Notes: a model not told the origin generated them from the letters alone. A stretch of DNA of 64,000 bases from Streptomyces sp. col6 (GCF_008042035.1 NZ_RDBL01000021.1:44016-108015), one strand, 5' to 3'. Shown: positions 49,266 through 57,757, numbered from the stretch's first letter. Numbers and translations are program-made.

Positions 49266-50390
49266 TCACCAGCCCAGTTCGTCGGCGGTCGTTTCGGCGA
49301 TGGCGGGGGAGCAGGTCATGCCTCGCCCCCCGGGCCCGGTGACGAGCCAGACCCCGTCGCTCACCTGCTGACGGTGGACGACGCGGCTGGTGTCGGTGCA
49401 CTGGGCGTACACCCCGGCCCAGCGGTGCCGGATACGCGGCAGCGGGCGGCCGAGGAAGGATTCGACGACGCCGGCGAGGTGTTCGTACGGCTCCTCGACG
49501 GTGTCGAACGAGAAGGGGTGCTCGTACTCGTGGGTGTCCCCGATGGTCAGCCCGCCGTCGCGGCGCTGCACCATCAACAGCTGCATCCGGTGTGCGGACG
49601 CGGTCGGTGCCTGCGCCTGCCCGTCGTTGAGCGCGTCGAGCGCAGGGCCGCCGTAGGCCGGGTAGTAACGGAAGCTGTCGGCGTCCGCGACCGAGGTGGT
49701 GAGTGTGTCGCCGAGTGGGTCGGTCTGCATCATCTGGAGGCGGACGCGTCGCACCGGCAGCCCGGGTCCGGCCAGTTCCCGCACGAGGCCGCCCAGCCAG
49801 GCACCGGTCGCCAGGACGACGGCGTCACCGGTGTGGACGTCACCGTGGTCGTCGCGCACCGAGGCGGTCCCGACCACCTCGCGGACCTCACGGCCACCGA
49901 GGAAGGTGTACCGGCCGGACGCCAGCAGCGCCCGCTTCAGCGCGAGTTGAGCGGTCCGGGGCTCAACGGCCGCGTCCCGCTCGCACCACAGGGCGGAGGC
50001 GAACGCGCCGCGCAGGGCGGGATTGATCGCGCGGGCCTCGTCGGCGGTGACCAGCTTGTAGCCGCGGGCAGCGGCGTCGTTCCGGGCGACGGCTGCCTCG
50101 GCGACGGCGACTTCCAGCTCGGTGCGCAGCAGGGTGAGCGAGCCGCAGGGGCGGAAGCCCAGGCCGGGCACCTCGGCGCCGATGCCCTCCCACAGCTCAC
50201 GCGCCCGCAGCGCGGTCTCCAGTTCCTCGCCACCGGCCCGGCCGCTGACCCATATCTGTCCGAAGTTGCGGAGCGATGCCCCGCGCGCCTCACTCTCGCG
50301 CTCGATCTGTACGACCTCGTGGCCGCGCTTGACTGCGTGCCAGGCGTGCATGGTTCCCACCACGCCGGCTCCTACGACGATGACCTTCAC
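49266..50390 (-). CDS. FAD-dependent oxidoreductase of phosphonate catabolism (TIGR03364 type)
   Basis: A 374-residue DAO-fold flavoprotein starting VKVIVVGAGVVGTMHAWHAVKRGHEVVQIERES, a full GxGxxG dinucleotide site. GASLRNFGQIWVSGRA and GPGGRGMTCSPAIAE are typical of the oxidases found beside AEP transporters and phosphonatases. Inferred reaction: oxidative deamination of 2-aminoethylphosphonate or an N-methyl derivative to phosphonoacetaldehyde, replacing the usual PhnW transaminase, which is absent here. It is the first gene of the leftward operon. GTG start at 50390. Confidence 0.88.
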   Translation of the reverse strand: MKVIVVGAGVVGTMHAWHAVKRGHEVVQIERESEARGASLRNFGQIWVSGRAGGEELETALRARELWEGIGAEVPGLGFRPCGSLTLLRTELEVAVAEAAVARNDAAARGYKLVTADEARAINPALRGAFASALWCERDAAVEPRTAQLALKRALLASGRYTFLGGREVREVVGTASVRDDHGDVHTGDAVVLATGAWLGGLVRELAGPGLPVRRVRLQMMQTDPLGDTLTTSVADADSFRYYPAYGGPALDALNDGQAQAPTASAHRMQLLMVQRRDGGLTIGDTHEYEHPFSFDTVEEPYEHLAGVVESFLGRPLPRIRHRWAGVYAQCTDTSRVVHRQQVSDGVWLVTGPGGRGMTCSPAIAETTADELGW

Positions 50391-50466
50391 GGCGGAAACA
50401 CTCTTCGGGGCCGGTAACCCTGGTCGGTCCGGGGAGCAACGGGACAGTGAACGGGCCTGCAAGTTT

Positions 50467-50482
50467 GGCCTAGACCCGTTAT
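50467..50482. promoter_or_regulatory. GntR-type operator before the phosphonate operon
   Basis: GGCCTAGACC (50467-50476) is a near-palindrome one base from GGTCTAGACC. The 11-base stretch AGACCCGTTAT (50472-50482) also occurs at 44526-44536. It lies 77 bases upstream of the FAD gene start and overlaps an ACATAA -10-like hexamer on the minus strand. The regulator gene begins just beyond it. Confidence 0.75.
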
Positions 50483-50548
50483 GTTCCCGTTACTTTAGGG
50501 AAGGTGAACGCCGCACCGGCTCCGACCGCCGGCGTGGTGTCCGCGCGG

Positions 50549-51319
50549 TCAGTGCGGTCGTTCGTGACCGAGGTGCGTACGGAAGGAGAACCGGTCACCC
50601 CGGAAGAGGGTGCGTACGCGCTCCAGCGGACGGCCTCCGGCATCGCGCGACAGGCGGTGCAGCAGCAGCATCGGCAGCGCGGGCGGAGTGCCGATGAGCA
50701 GTGCCTCACGCGGCGTCGCCAGCACGGTCTCGATCCGCTCGTCGGCGTCACCGAAAGACAGGGAGAGCTTCTCGGTCAAGTAGGCGTAGAAGGAGGAATC
50801 CGGATCGAACTCGGTGTCGAGGGCAGGCACCCGGGCGACCGTGACGTAGGTGCTCTCCAGCCCCACCCGCTCGTCGTCGGCGAGCAGCACCCGCTCCATG
50901 TGCCAGACGGGTTCGCCGGGCTCCACCTCGATCTCGGCGGCCAGCGCCGTCGGGCAGGGGAAGCGCTCGAGACCGATGAGATGCCGCCCCGGCCGCCGGC
51001 CCTGCCGGCGCACGCCCTCGGTGTAACTGGCCAGCGACAGCGGCTGTTCCAGCTTGGGCCCTGCCACCACGGTCCCCCGCCCCTGACGGCGCAGCCGCCC
51101 TTCCAGAAGCAGTTCACGAAGCGCCTGCCGGACCGTCTCCCGTGAAACCTCGTGGCGCAGCGCCAGGTCGCGCTCGGTGGGGAGAGTGTCCCCCTCCCTC
51201 AAATCATCGATGAGAGACAGGAGTTGCGCTTTGACCGCGTAGTACTTCGGAATGCGTCCATGCTCCGGGATGCCGGAGCGCACGGGTGCGCCGGGTGCCT
51301 GATCGTTCGGGTAGTCCAC
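50549..51319 (-). CDS. GntR (HutC/PhnF-like) regulator of the phosphonate operon
   Basis: A 256-residue protein. The GntR winged helix covers about residues 22-90 (LREGDTLPTERDLALRHEVSRETVRQALRELLLEG, wing RRQGRGTVV). A UTRA ligand-binding domain follows (about 105-250), which makes it HutC-type like PhnF. It lies directly upstream of the FAD gene on the same strand. It is the expected binder of the TAGACC-type sites before the FAD gene and before the phosphatase gene, and so probably represses both until a phosphonate ligand is present. GTG start at 51319. Confidence 0.9.
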   Translation of the reverse strand: MDYPNDQAPGAPVRSGIPEHGRIPKYYAVKAQLLSLIDDLREGDTLPTERDLALRHEVSRETVRQALRELLLEGRLRRQGRGTVVAGPKLEQPLSLASYTEGVRRQGRRPGRHLIGLERFPCPTALAAEIEVEPGEPVWHMERVLLADDERVGLESTYVTVARVPALDTEFDPDSSFYAYLTEKLSLSFGDADERIETVLATPREALLIGTPPALPMLLLHRLSRDAGGRPLERVRTLFRGDRFSFRTHLGHERPH

Positions 51320-51458
51320 CCGCCGATAGTGGCACGGGAACGGCTGGGCCTGCGGCTCTGCCACCGCTGACCGGCCATCCGGGCCGGCACTGTTCCATGG
51401 CGACAAGGCAGGATCGGCTGTGTGATACGCCGTCCTCACGACGATGCCGGGCTCCGGC

Positions 51459-51896
51459 CTACGCCCCGGGCACCGGCGGTGTCCTCCGGGCCGAACCCGC
51501 CGCAGAAGCCGCGTCCGCCGCCGACCGCATCTCGTCGAGCGTCGGGGGTCCGGGGTCACGAACGGGTTGACCGATCTCGGTCGGCCAATGGGGCCGGACG
51601 CGTTCCACGAAGTCGGCGAAGTCGCACCGCAGATACCGTGAGTCGGCCGGCTTCAGCCGGATCTGCTGACGACTGTCGGCCCACCAGATCTCGAAATCCG
51701 CGACCGTGCCTTCCACCAGCCAGTCCTCGCTCTGCTCCGGAAGCAGCAGGACGTCGACGAAGCCTCCGACGCTCAGGCCGATGTCCACGAAGATCCCGAT
51801 CGCGCCGGGCCGGGGAACCTGCACGACCGTGCCCTCGAAAACCTGCCCGAAGCGCAGGCCCTTCCGCATTCGAGTCCACTCGGCATCTGTCACCAC
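51459..51896 (-). CDS. Hypothetical protein with S1-like beta-barrel
   Basis: A 145-residue protein. KGLRFGQVFEGTVVQVPRPGAIGIFVDIGLSVGGFVDVLLLPEQ has the alternating pattern of an S1/OB RNA-binding barrel (GxVxxV...GxFVDIG..GFV). No nuclease or ribosomal partner is fused. A GTG at 51896 fits the end of the conserved part, but no clear ribosome-binding site was seen. Function unknown; RNA binding is inference. Confidence 0.55.
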   Translation of the reverse strand: MVTDAEWTRMRKGLRFGQVFEGTVVQVPRPGAIGIFVDIGLSVGGFVDVLLLPEQSEDWLVEGTVADFEIWWADSRQQIRLKPADSRYLRCDFADFVERVRPHWPTEIGQPVRDPGPPTLDEMRSAADAASAAGSARRTPPVPGA

Positions 51897-52053
51897 GAAC
51901 GCATCGTCGCATGCTTGACCGAACGCATGGCCACGCGCGAGCCTTGCGAGCACAGGGGGATGCGGCGACCGCGCTGAGCGAGGATTCTGTGTCCTTCGCT
52001 TGCAGCGGGCGGCGTGCGGGGGTGTGCGCCGCGAACCATGAGTGGGTGCGCGG

Positions 52054-52488
52054 ATGATCGGATTCCTGATCGACATGGTGGGGAGCCGCTTGCTCCTCGG
52101 AGCCGTCGGGAAACGCCGGACCAGGGCTCAGGACCGGGCATTTTCCGAGGGCAGCGAGATCCTGTTCGAGGCATGCGTCCTCGGCGACCGCCCGTTCTGC
52201 AGACCGGCCATAGTCTTCCTGGCGGCTTCCAGGACTGCTCTGCACGTATCGCCCACCGAGCTGAAGACGCTCGGCCGTCGCGCTCTGCCGACCGAACACA
52301 TCGAGATACGCCGGGTCCGCGAGCGGACCCGATCGGACCCCCGGATCATCCGCCCGTCCTGGTCCGTCGCCGAGTGCTACGACGGGACCGCCCCCTTCAC
52401 CATTGCCTGCGCCCCTGAGCACATGCGCCACGTCACCGGGTCACTCCGAACGGAAGGCCCTGGACCGACCCCCACTACGGCCGACTGA
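52054..52488 (+). CDS. Hypothetical protein
   Basis: A 144-residue cytoplasmic protein with a hydrophobic start (MIGFLIDMVGSRLLLGAVG) that may be a membrane-associated helix. Beta-rich segments follow (PAIVFLAASRTALHVSPTELKTLGRR, HIEIRRVRERTRSD), a little like a PH-type barrel. Codon usage supports coding; ATG at 52054 or GTG at 52042. No family identified. Confidence 0.5.
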   Translation: MIGFLIDMVGSRLLLGAVGKRRTRAQDRAFSEGSEILFEACVLGDRPFCRPAIVFLAASRTALHVSPTELKTLGRRALPTEHIEIRRVRERTRSDPRIIRPSWSVAECYDGTAPFTIACAPEHMRHVTGSLRTEGPGPTPTTAD

Positions 52489-52563
52489 CAACGCCAACCG
52501 CCGGCCGAGTTCCCGCGTCCCGGCCGGGCAGGACGGGGTGCCGGCGCCGGAGCGCATCACCTC

Positions 52564-53853
52564 TCAGTACACCGTGTCCTGCTGGTCCGGTACGACGCTG
52601 CCGTCGCCACGCCTCACGGGGCCGTGGGTGCCGTCGGGTTCGGTGTACGCGCTGGTTGCGCAGGGATAGGCCGTGGTCCTGCGGGGCAGCGGTTCGATGA
52701 ACATGGGGTTCACGACCCAGCGCCCGTCGGCGTTGTCGTAGGCGCGGCACATCACCTCGTTCTTGTTGCGGTTGAGCACGAGGTGCGCGCCCGTGGCATC
52801 GCCGACGAACGTCACGTCGGTGTCGGCGTCACCGCCGCCGAGCGTGATCCGCCGGTGGGGAGCCTGCCGGTTCCAGGCAGCCGCGCCCTTGATCCCGTAG
52901 ATCTCCTGGTTGATCCAGCAACGCTTGCCGTCGATGTACGGGATGGCCTCGCCCTCGGTGACGCCCACGCCGCCGCAGCCCTCGTTGCTGGTCGTGATGC
53001 GGCCCTTGCGGTCGAGCACGGACCGGATGGCGACGGTGTGCGCACGGTCGATGCCGATGCCGCGCGACCACACCTCGGTGACCGGCTCCGAACCGGCCGA
53101 GACGATCCAGACGTCGAATCCGGCCCTCTGGAGCGTCCGGACGAGGTCCCGCTGCTGGTCGTAGTACCGAACGTAGGCGGGGAGGACATGGGTGCCGACG
53201 GTGCGGGTCGCGCCGACGGGCGCGGCGAGTGCCTCCGTACGGGCGGCCTCGGCGTACGCGCGCAGTTCGGGGACAGTGTGTCCGGCGAACAGTTGCGGCA
53301 CCCATGCGTACTGCGGCACGGTACGGCGGTGGTTCCACTTTCCCGCGAAGGCGGCCTCGCCGCTCATCGTGCTGCCGTCCTCACGGATCTGGAGGATCTC
53401 GTCGGCGCAGCGGGCGTTGGTGGAGGTGGGCAGCGGCGTTCCCACCTTCACCTCGGTTCCGCAGGCCTCGGTGAGGGCCTTGTCCGCGGTGTCGGTCAGC
53501 CATGTGCTGGTGTCCTTCCAACGGGCGGGCCGAAGGATCTTGTCGTGCCGCAGGGACCAGCTGATGGTGGCGTCGGTGACGTCGTTCTTGGTGATGGTGT
53601 TGTCCCAGTCGAACGCCGCGACCGGGCGGGGCCCGCCCCTGCCGTGGCAGGTGCCGCGCTCGTCGATCACGCGCTGCAGCTGGGCTCGGTTGCCGCCGTA
53701 CCAGGGAAGGTCGTCGGAGAGCTGGGGGCAGCGGGCCGTCGGCGTCACGGGCGCGCGATCGGCCGGGGCGGCTGCCACGGGGCCGGTCGCGGTCGCGACC
53801 GCGAGTGCGGCCGTCACGGCTGAGGTCCACGCGAGAACAAGTCGTGTGCGCAT
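52564..53853 (-). CDS. Secreted HAD-superfamily phosphatase
   Basis: A 429-residue protein with a Sec signal peptide (about 1-28). The HAD core has nucleophile motif AAFDWDNTITKND (DxDxT type), DVWIVSAGSEP as motif II, Arg/Lys in the middle, and DADTDVTFVGDATGAH as the metal-binding motif. An insertion of about 150 residues lies between the first two motifs. The architecture resembles secreted phosphorylcholine phosphatase-like enzymes, but the substrate is uncertain. Conserved Cys residues in the mature part fit export. Monocistronic. Confidence 0.85.
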   Translation of the reverse strand: MRTRLVLAWTSAVTAALAVATATGPVAAAPADRAPVTPTARCPQLSDDLPWYGGNRAQLQRVIDERGTCHGRGGPRPVAAFDWDNTITKNDVTDATISWSLRHDKILRPARWKDTSTWLTDTADKALTEACGTEVKVGTPLPTSTNARCADEILQIREDGSTMSGEAAFAGKWNHRRTVPQYAWVPQLFAGHTVPELRAYAEAARTEALAAPVGATRTVGTHVLPAYVRYYDQQRDLVRTLQRAGFDVWIVSAGSEPVTEVWSRGIGIDRAHTVAIRSVLDRKGRITTSNEGCGGVGVTEGEAIPYIDGKRCWINQEIYGIKGAAAWNRQAPHRRITLGGGDADTDVTFVGDATGAHLVLNRNKNEVMCRAYDNADGRWVVNPMFIEPLPRRTTAYPCATSAYTEPDGTHGPVRRGDGSVVPDQQDTVY

Positions 53854-54092
53854 GCGAGTGGACCGTACATCAATGTTTCGGTGATGTAGAGGGGGCACGC
53901 TTCCCTCCGTGGAAGTCACCTGATGGGTGCTCACCTTGCGTCGCTCCGGCGTGTTTCCGTGCCCGGGGCAGTCCCGCCGACGGCAGGTCGCACGCGGCAG
54001 TGAGTCGGACCAGGAGGCAGATTCCGGTCACCGGCAGCACGCCTGCTGGAGCGGCGTGGACGCGTACGCGGTTGCCTCGGGCCCGCCGCTTC

Positions 54093-54710
54093 TCACCCCG
54101 AGGCGGCCGGCCGGTCGGCAGCCGGGTCCGCGGGGAGCAGCGGGCGCAAGGCCCCCACCGCTGCCCCGACGCAGGTGTCACGCAACTCGGTGCGGGTGCA
54201 GGTCTCACGGGTGAGCCAGTCCACGCAGAGCACCTGCACGAAAACCAGCCATGCCTTGAGTGCCGAGGAGGCGGCGTCGCGCACGCGCTCGTCGCCGAGC
54301 GGGAGCACGCCGAGGAGGCGTGAGCGCAGAGCGTCGAGTTCATTCGTCATGATCGTCTGGATGACCGGGTCGCCCGCCAGCACGCGGTTCGCGGCCAGTA
54401 CGGCATGACGGTTCGCGATGAAGTAGTCGAGGTGGGCGTCCAGGCCCTGGGTGAGCTGCTCGACGAGCGAGGCGTCCGGATCGAACCGCGTTGCCACGAG
54501 CAACTGGTCGGCCGCCTGCTGGTACATCGCCGCGAAGAGGGCGTGCTTGCTGGGGAAGTGCTGGTAGAGCAGGGCGCGGGACACCCCGGCCTCCCGCGCG
54601 ACGTCCTCCATGAGCACATCGTCGTAGGGGGCCGCGGCGAACAAGCGCGCGCTGACGGTGAGCAGCTGCGTGCGGCGGTCGGCGGGACTGAGGCGTCGGC
54701 GGGTCGGCAC
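54093..54710 (-). CDS. TetR family transcriptional regulator
   Basis: A 205-residue TetR protein. The HTH spans residues 8-60 (DRRTQLLTVSARLFAAAPYDDVLMEDVAREAGVSRALLYQHFPSK); a helical ligand domain follows. ATG at 54710. It is divergent from a DUF4345 membrane protein. Two GAC-N4-GTC type sites in the 84-base gap straddle a TTGACA/TAGGGT promoter pointing at that gene, so it is the likely repressor. Confidence 0.92.
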   Translation of the reverse strand: MPTRRRLSPADRRTQLLTVSARLFAAAPYDDVLMEDVAREAGVSRALLYQHFPSKHALFAAMYQQAADQLLVATRFDPDASLVEQLTQGLDAHLDYFIANRHAVLAANRVLAGDPVIQTIMTNELDALRSRLLGVLPLGDERVRDAASSALKAWLVFVQVLCVDWLTRETCTRTELRDTCVGAAVGALRPLLPADPAADRPAASG

Positions 54711-54723
54711 ACGCGCAGCTTAC

Positions 54724-54781
54724 TTGACATGTGTCTAGCAGTGACCTCTAGGGTGGTGCTTAGTAGACGCGTGTCCACTAA
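54724..54781. promoter_or_regulatory. TetR operators and promoter of the DUF4345 gene
   Basis: TTGACA (54724-54729) and TAGGGT (54749-54754) form a promoter with a 19-base spacer facing right. GACATGTGTC (54726-54735) overlaps the -35. GACGCGTGTC (54766-54775), inside the near-palindrome TTAGT...ACTAA (54760-54781), lies just downstream of the -10. The two copies share GAC-R-Y-GTGTC. Their placement fits repression by the divergent TetR. Confidence 0.7.
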
Positions 54782-54794
54782 GGCAGGGGGAGTC

Positions 54795-55202
54795 ATGAGC
54801 AGAGCGCTGCGGATGTTGGCCTGGGTGACGGGAGTTGCGTGCGTGGCGATCGGCCTGTTCCACGTGATCGGCGGCAACGCGGCGATCCCCGGTGAGGCCG
54901 ACGCGGGTGCGACCATCGACAGCCTGGGCCGTTTCTTCGGTGCGATCTTCGCCGGCTACGGACTGGCGTGGCTGTGGGCGGCCCGGCAGAACCCCGTCCC
55001 GGCAGGCGTCGTGCGGTGGCTCGCGGCGGTCTTCCTGCTGGGTGCCGCGGGCCGGCTGCTGTCCCTGGCGGCGCACGGCTGGCCGCACCCGTTCCAGGTG
55101 GTGCTGACCGCGATCGAACTGGTCCTGCCGCCGGTGTGGTTCTGGCTGGCCGACGCCGACGAGCAACGGCGTATCAGGTCCCCCTTGGCATCGGACAGTT
55201 GA
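54795..55202 (+). CDS. DUF4345 family membrane protein
   Basis: A 135-residue protein with four membrane helices: about 5-27 (LRMLAWVTGVACVAIGLFHVI), 46-64, 71-90 and 98-120. It resembles DUF4345 proteins, function unknown. ATG at 54795 with AGGGGGAG upstream. It is the probable target of the divergent TetR. Confidence 0.8.
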   Translation: MSRALRMLAWVTGVACVAIGLFHVIGGNAAIPGEADAGATIDSLGRFFGAIFAGYGLAWLWAARQNPVPAGVVRWLAAVFLLGAAGRLLSLAAHGWPHPFQVVLTAIELVLPPVWFWLADADEQRRIRSPLASDS

Positions 55203-55331
55203 TGGCGGCGCATCGCCGCACCACGATCCTGGATCACGCTCGGCCGCGTGCCTCTGTCCCGCCGATGGCCTCCTCTTGTTGAACACGGTAGAGAGGCGGT
55301 GGCTGCCGTTGATCGAGAGGAGTCCGAGGAC

Positions 55332-55997
55332 GTGGATGTGTATGAAGCGGTGGACAGCCGTCGGGCTGTCCGGGCGTTCAGCGATGAGCCGGTTCCCAAG
55401 GAAGTACTCGAACGAGTGCTGGCGACGGCGTCACGGGCTCCTTCGAGCGGCAACCTCCAGCCGTGGCGCGTCTATGTCGTGGCAGGCGAGCCCCTGGCCG
55501 AACTGAAGAAGCGTGCGACGGCCAGGGCGCTGGCGGGAGACCCCGGTGATGAACGGGAGTATCCGATGTATCCGGCCGAACTGACTTCACCGTATCTGGA
55601 CCGATTCTCCGAGGCAGCCGCCCAGCGGTACGCAGCGCTGGGCATCGAGCGCGAGGACCCCGACAGACCCGCGAAGATCGCGGCCTTGAACTCGGGGGCG
55701 TTCGGGGCGCCGGTCGTGCTGTTCTGCTACCTGGACCGGCAGATGGGGCCCGGCCAGTGGGCGGACGCGGGGATGTACGTGCAGACGGTCATGCTGTTGC
55801 TGAGGGCGGAGGGTCTGCACAGCTGTCCCCAGGTGATGTGGACGATGTATCGCAAGACCGTCAGCCAGTCGGTCGGGGCCGGCGACGCACCGGTGCTGTT
55901 CTGCGGTGTCGCGGTGGGATTCGAGAAGAAGGGCGCTCCACGCCTGCGCACCGGACGGGCGGACATGACTGAAACAGTGAGCTTCGTCGGACTGTGA
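55332..55997 (+). CDS. Nitroreductase family oxidoreductase
   Basis: A 221-residue FMN-dependent nitroreductase-fold protein. VDVYEAVDSRRAVRAFSDEPVP opens the chain with the FMN-phosphate Arg pair, SSGNLQPWRVYVV binds FMN, and the C-terminal block FCGVAVGFEKKGAP contacts the partner subunit. GTG at 55332 with GAGAGGAG nine bases upstream is preferred to an ATG 84 bases earlier. These enzymes reduce nitro groups or quinones with NAD(P)H. The substrate is unknown. Confidence 0.9.
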   Translation: MDVYEAVDSRRAVRAFSDEPVPKEVLERVLATASRAPSSGNLQPWRVYVVAGEPLAELKKRATARALAGDPGDEREYPMYPAELTSPYLDRFSEAAAQRYAALGIEREDPDRPAKIAALNSGAFGAPVVLFCYLDRQMGPGQWADAGMYVQTVMLLLRAEGLHSCPQVMWTMYRKTVSQSVGAGDAPVLFCGVAVGFEKKGAPRLRTGRADMTETVSFVGL

Positions 55998-56064
55998 CCG
56001 TCAGGGCGGGCCATCCGTAAAGCCCGTGGCGGCACAACTGCGGGTCCGGCATCATCCCCGTGTG

Positions 56065-56232
56065 ATGGTGATGCAACCCGTTCCGGAAATCTCCGCTGAC
56101 GACTTCGCGCTCCGGCGGGTTGGCGAACACGAGCCCTATGGCTACCTCGTGCGGTACAGGGGGCTGCCGGCACACGCGGCCGCCGTCACCGCTGCCCCGG
56201 CACAGGCACTGAACCCGGCGCCCGCACGATGA
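56065..56232 (+). CDS. Small hypothetical protein upstream of a zinc-ribbon protein
   Basis: A frame of about 55 residues (MVMQPVPEISADDFALRRVGEHEPYGYLVRYRG...) whose stop overlaps the ATG of the next gene in ATGA, which suggests translational coupling. No domain is recognised. The start may be GTG 56062 or ATG 56065. Confidence 0.5.
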   Translation: MVMQPVPEISADDFALRRVGEHEPYGYLVRYRGLPAHAAAVTAAPAQALNPAPAR

Positions 56233-56918
56233 CCAGCTTCCTGACCCACCGAGCGCACGTGCACGACGCCCGCCACCCTGTCCACCGGCGGCACAGCGCG
56301 CTGCGCACCTGCCTCACGATATTTGCTCCGTACGGGCTACGGGCGACATACCACCACCTCACACTCAGCGCCGAGATCCCCCGGCGGCTGGAGGCGGACC
56401 CGGAGGCGCTGGTGCGGGCGGTGGAGGAGCTGCACGAGGCGCGGGTGCTGTGGCTCGCACGAGCGGAGGCGTACGCCGTGCAACGGCGGGCGGAGAAGCG
56501 GGCCGGGCGGCGGGCTGTGGCGAGTCCGCGACCCTGGTGGCTGCGGAGTTGGTGGGAGAGCCCGAACCGCGGCTGGTACGAGGACCCATTCCGTCATCCG
56601 TCACTGCGGCTACCGGACTACGTCCGGCGGCAGAACGCGATTCTGGACGGCGCGGACCTCTCCGGGTGCCCCGCTTGCGGGGACGAGAGACCGCTGGTGT
56701 CGCACTCCACCGGGCACGGCTGGGTGGAGCTGTGCCCCGGGTGCGCGTGGGTGTCGGCGCCATGTCCGTGCGGCCGGCGGCACCGGGTCGTCCCGGAGAC
56801 GCCGTCCCCCTGGAAGGGGATCTGGAGGCGGGCGCACATGGGCAACGACGGCAAGCCGAACCCGAATTGGCCTGCGGGCTGGGCGGTTGGACGCGGCGCG
56901 GGACCGGGATGTGACTGA
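56229..56918 (+). CDS. Hypothetical Cys-rich (zinc-ribbon-like) protein
   Basis: A 229-residue protein. The N-terminal half is Arg/Glu/Trp-rich and helical. The C-terminal half has CPACGDERP...CPGCAWVSAPCPCGRRH, three Cys-x-x-Cys-like pairs that should bind zinc. No enzymatic motif was seen. It is coupled to the small gene before it. Such pairs appear in integrating elements and telomere-proximal regions, but no mobility gene was found beside them. Function unknown. Confidence 0.65.
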   Translation: MTSFLTHRAHVHDARHPVHRRHSALRTCLTIFAPYGLRATYHHLTLSAEIPRRLEADPEALVRAVEELHEARVLWLARAEAYAVQRRAEKRAGRRAVASPRPWWLRSWWESPNRGWYEDPFRHPSLRLPDYVRRQNAILDGADLSGCPACGDERPLVSHSTGHGWVELCPGCAWVSAPCPCGRRHRVVPETPSPWKGIWRRAHMGNDGKPNPNWPAGWAVGRGAGPGCD

Positions 56919-57178
56919 TCAGCTGAGTGGCGCGCTCCTCACATCATTGATCCCCCACGCAGGTGATCGTCGCCCGGCGTTTCGCGTAGCGAAGAGACAC
57001 GCGCTGACGGCCTCGCCGTCCTCAACACCCGGCCGAGTCCGCGAAGGGGGTGACGCTACCCACCCTGGAGTGTGCGGCGTCCGCAAGTGCAGCGGAGAGG
57101 CGAACCTGTGTCCTGGGGCATGGGCGCCTCGTGTCACACTCCTTCCCCGATGGCGCGGGGGCGTTCGTCTCGCGTGTG

Positions 57179-57757
57179 ATGAAGGGGATGCGTGTGAAGA
57201 GGGTGGGGTGGGCTGTCGTCTGCACGGCGGCAGTGACGATCGGAGCGGCCGGCTGCGGGGGCGACGGCATCGGTCGGGATGTGGACAGGACGTTCGCGGC
57301 TCGCTCCGCCCCCGTTGCGGTGAGACCGGAAGGCTCCGGTGCAATCACCAAGGCCAAGATGCGCCTGGTGCTCGACGGCATCACCAGGGATGTCGGGGCG
57401 CCGCCGAGCGATCCGGAATGGGGTTCGACGCTGAAGTCGTCCGACAACCCGATGGCTGCGTGCTTCGTCGTTTACAAGGGGTTCGGTACGGCCGCCTCCC
57501 CACTGGACGTGGACCGGACCGACGCCCTGGCGGCCGCGTTGACCGGCCGTGGGTGGGCAGAGGACAGGAAGCGCAAGACGCGAAAGGCGCCGGACGGCAC
57601 CGTCGACGTGGTGGAAGCGGTGTTCAAGAAGCTCGGCTGGACCATAGTCATGGAGTACCGCATGCTCGCCGACGACCCCGTGCTCAGTCTGAACGCTTTC
57701 GACGATGCCTGCGTGAAGAAGGCCCAGGCGGCCAAGGACTCCACGCCCGCCAACTGA
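57179..57757 (+). CDS. Lipoprotein of unknown function
   Basis: A protein of about 192 residues with a basic start, a short hydrophobic segment (VGWAVVCTAAVTIGAAGC) ending in a lipobox-like AAGC, and a mature part with ITKAKMRLVLDGITRDVGAPPSDPEWG and a C-terminal VLSLNAFDDACVKKAQ. There are two further Cys. The GTG at 57194 has AAGGGG six bases upstream and is an alternative start. It resembles small actinomycete cell-envelope lipoproteins; function unknown. Confidence 0.7.
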   Translation: MKGMRVKRVGWAVVCTAAVTIGAAGCGGDGIGRDVDRTFAARSAPVAVRPEGSGAITKAKMRLVLDGITRDVGAPPSDPEWGSTLKSSDNPMAACFVVYKGFGTAASPLDVDRTDALAAALTGRGWAEDRKRKTRKAPDGTVDVVEAVFKKLGWTIVMEYRMLADDPVLSLNAFDDACVKKAQAAKDSTPAN

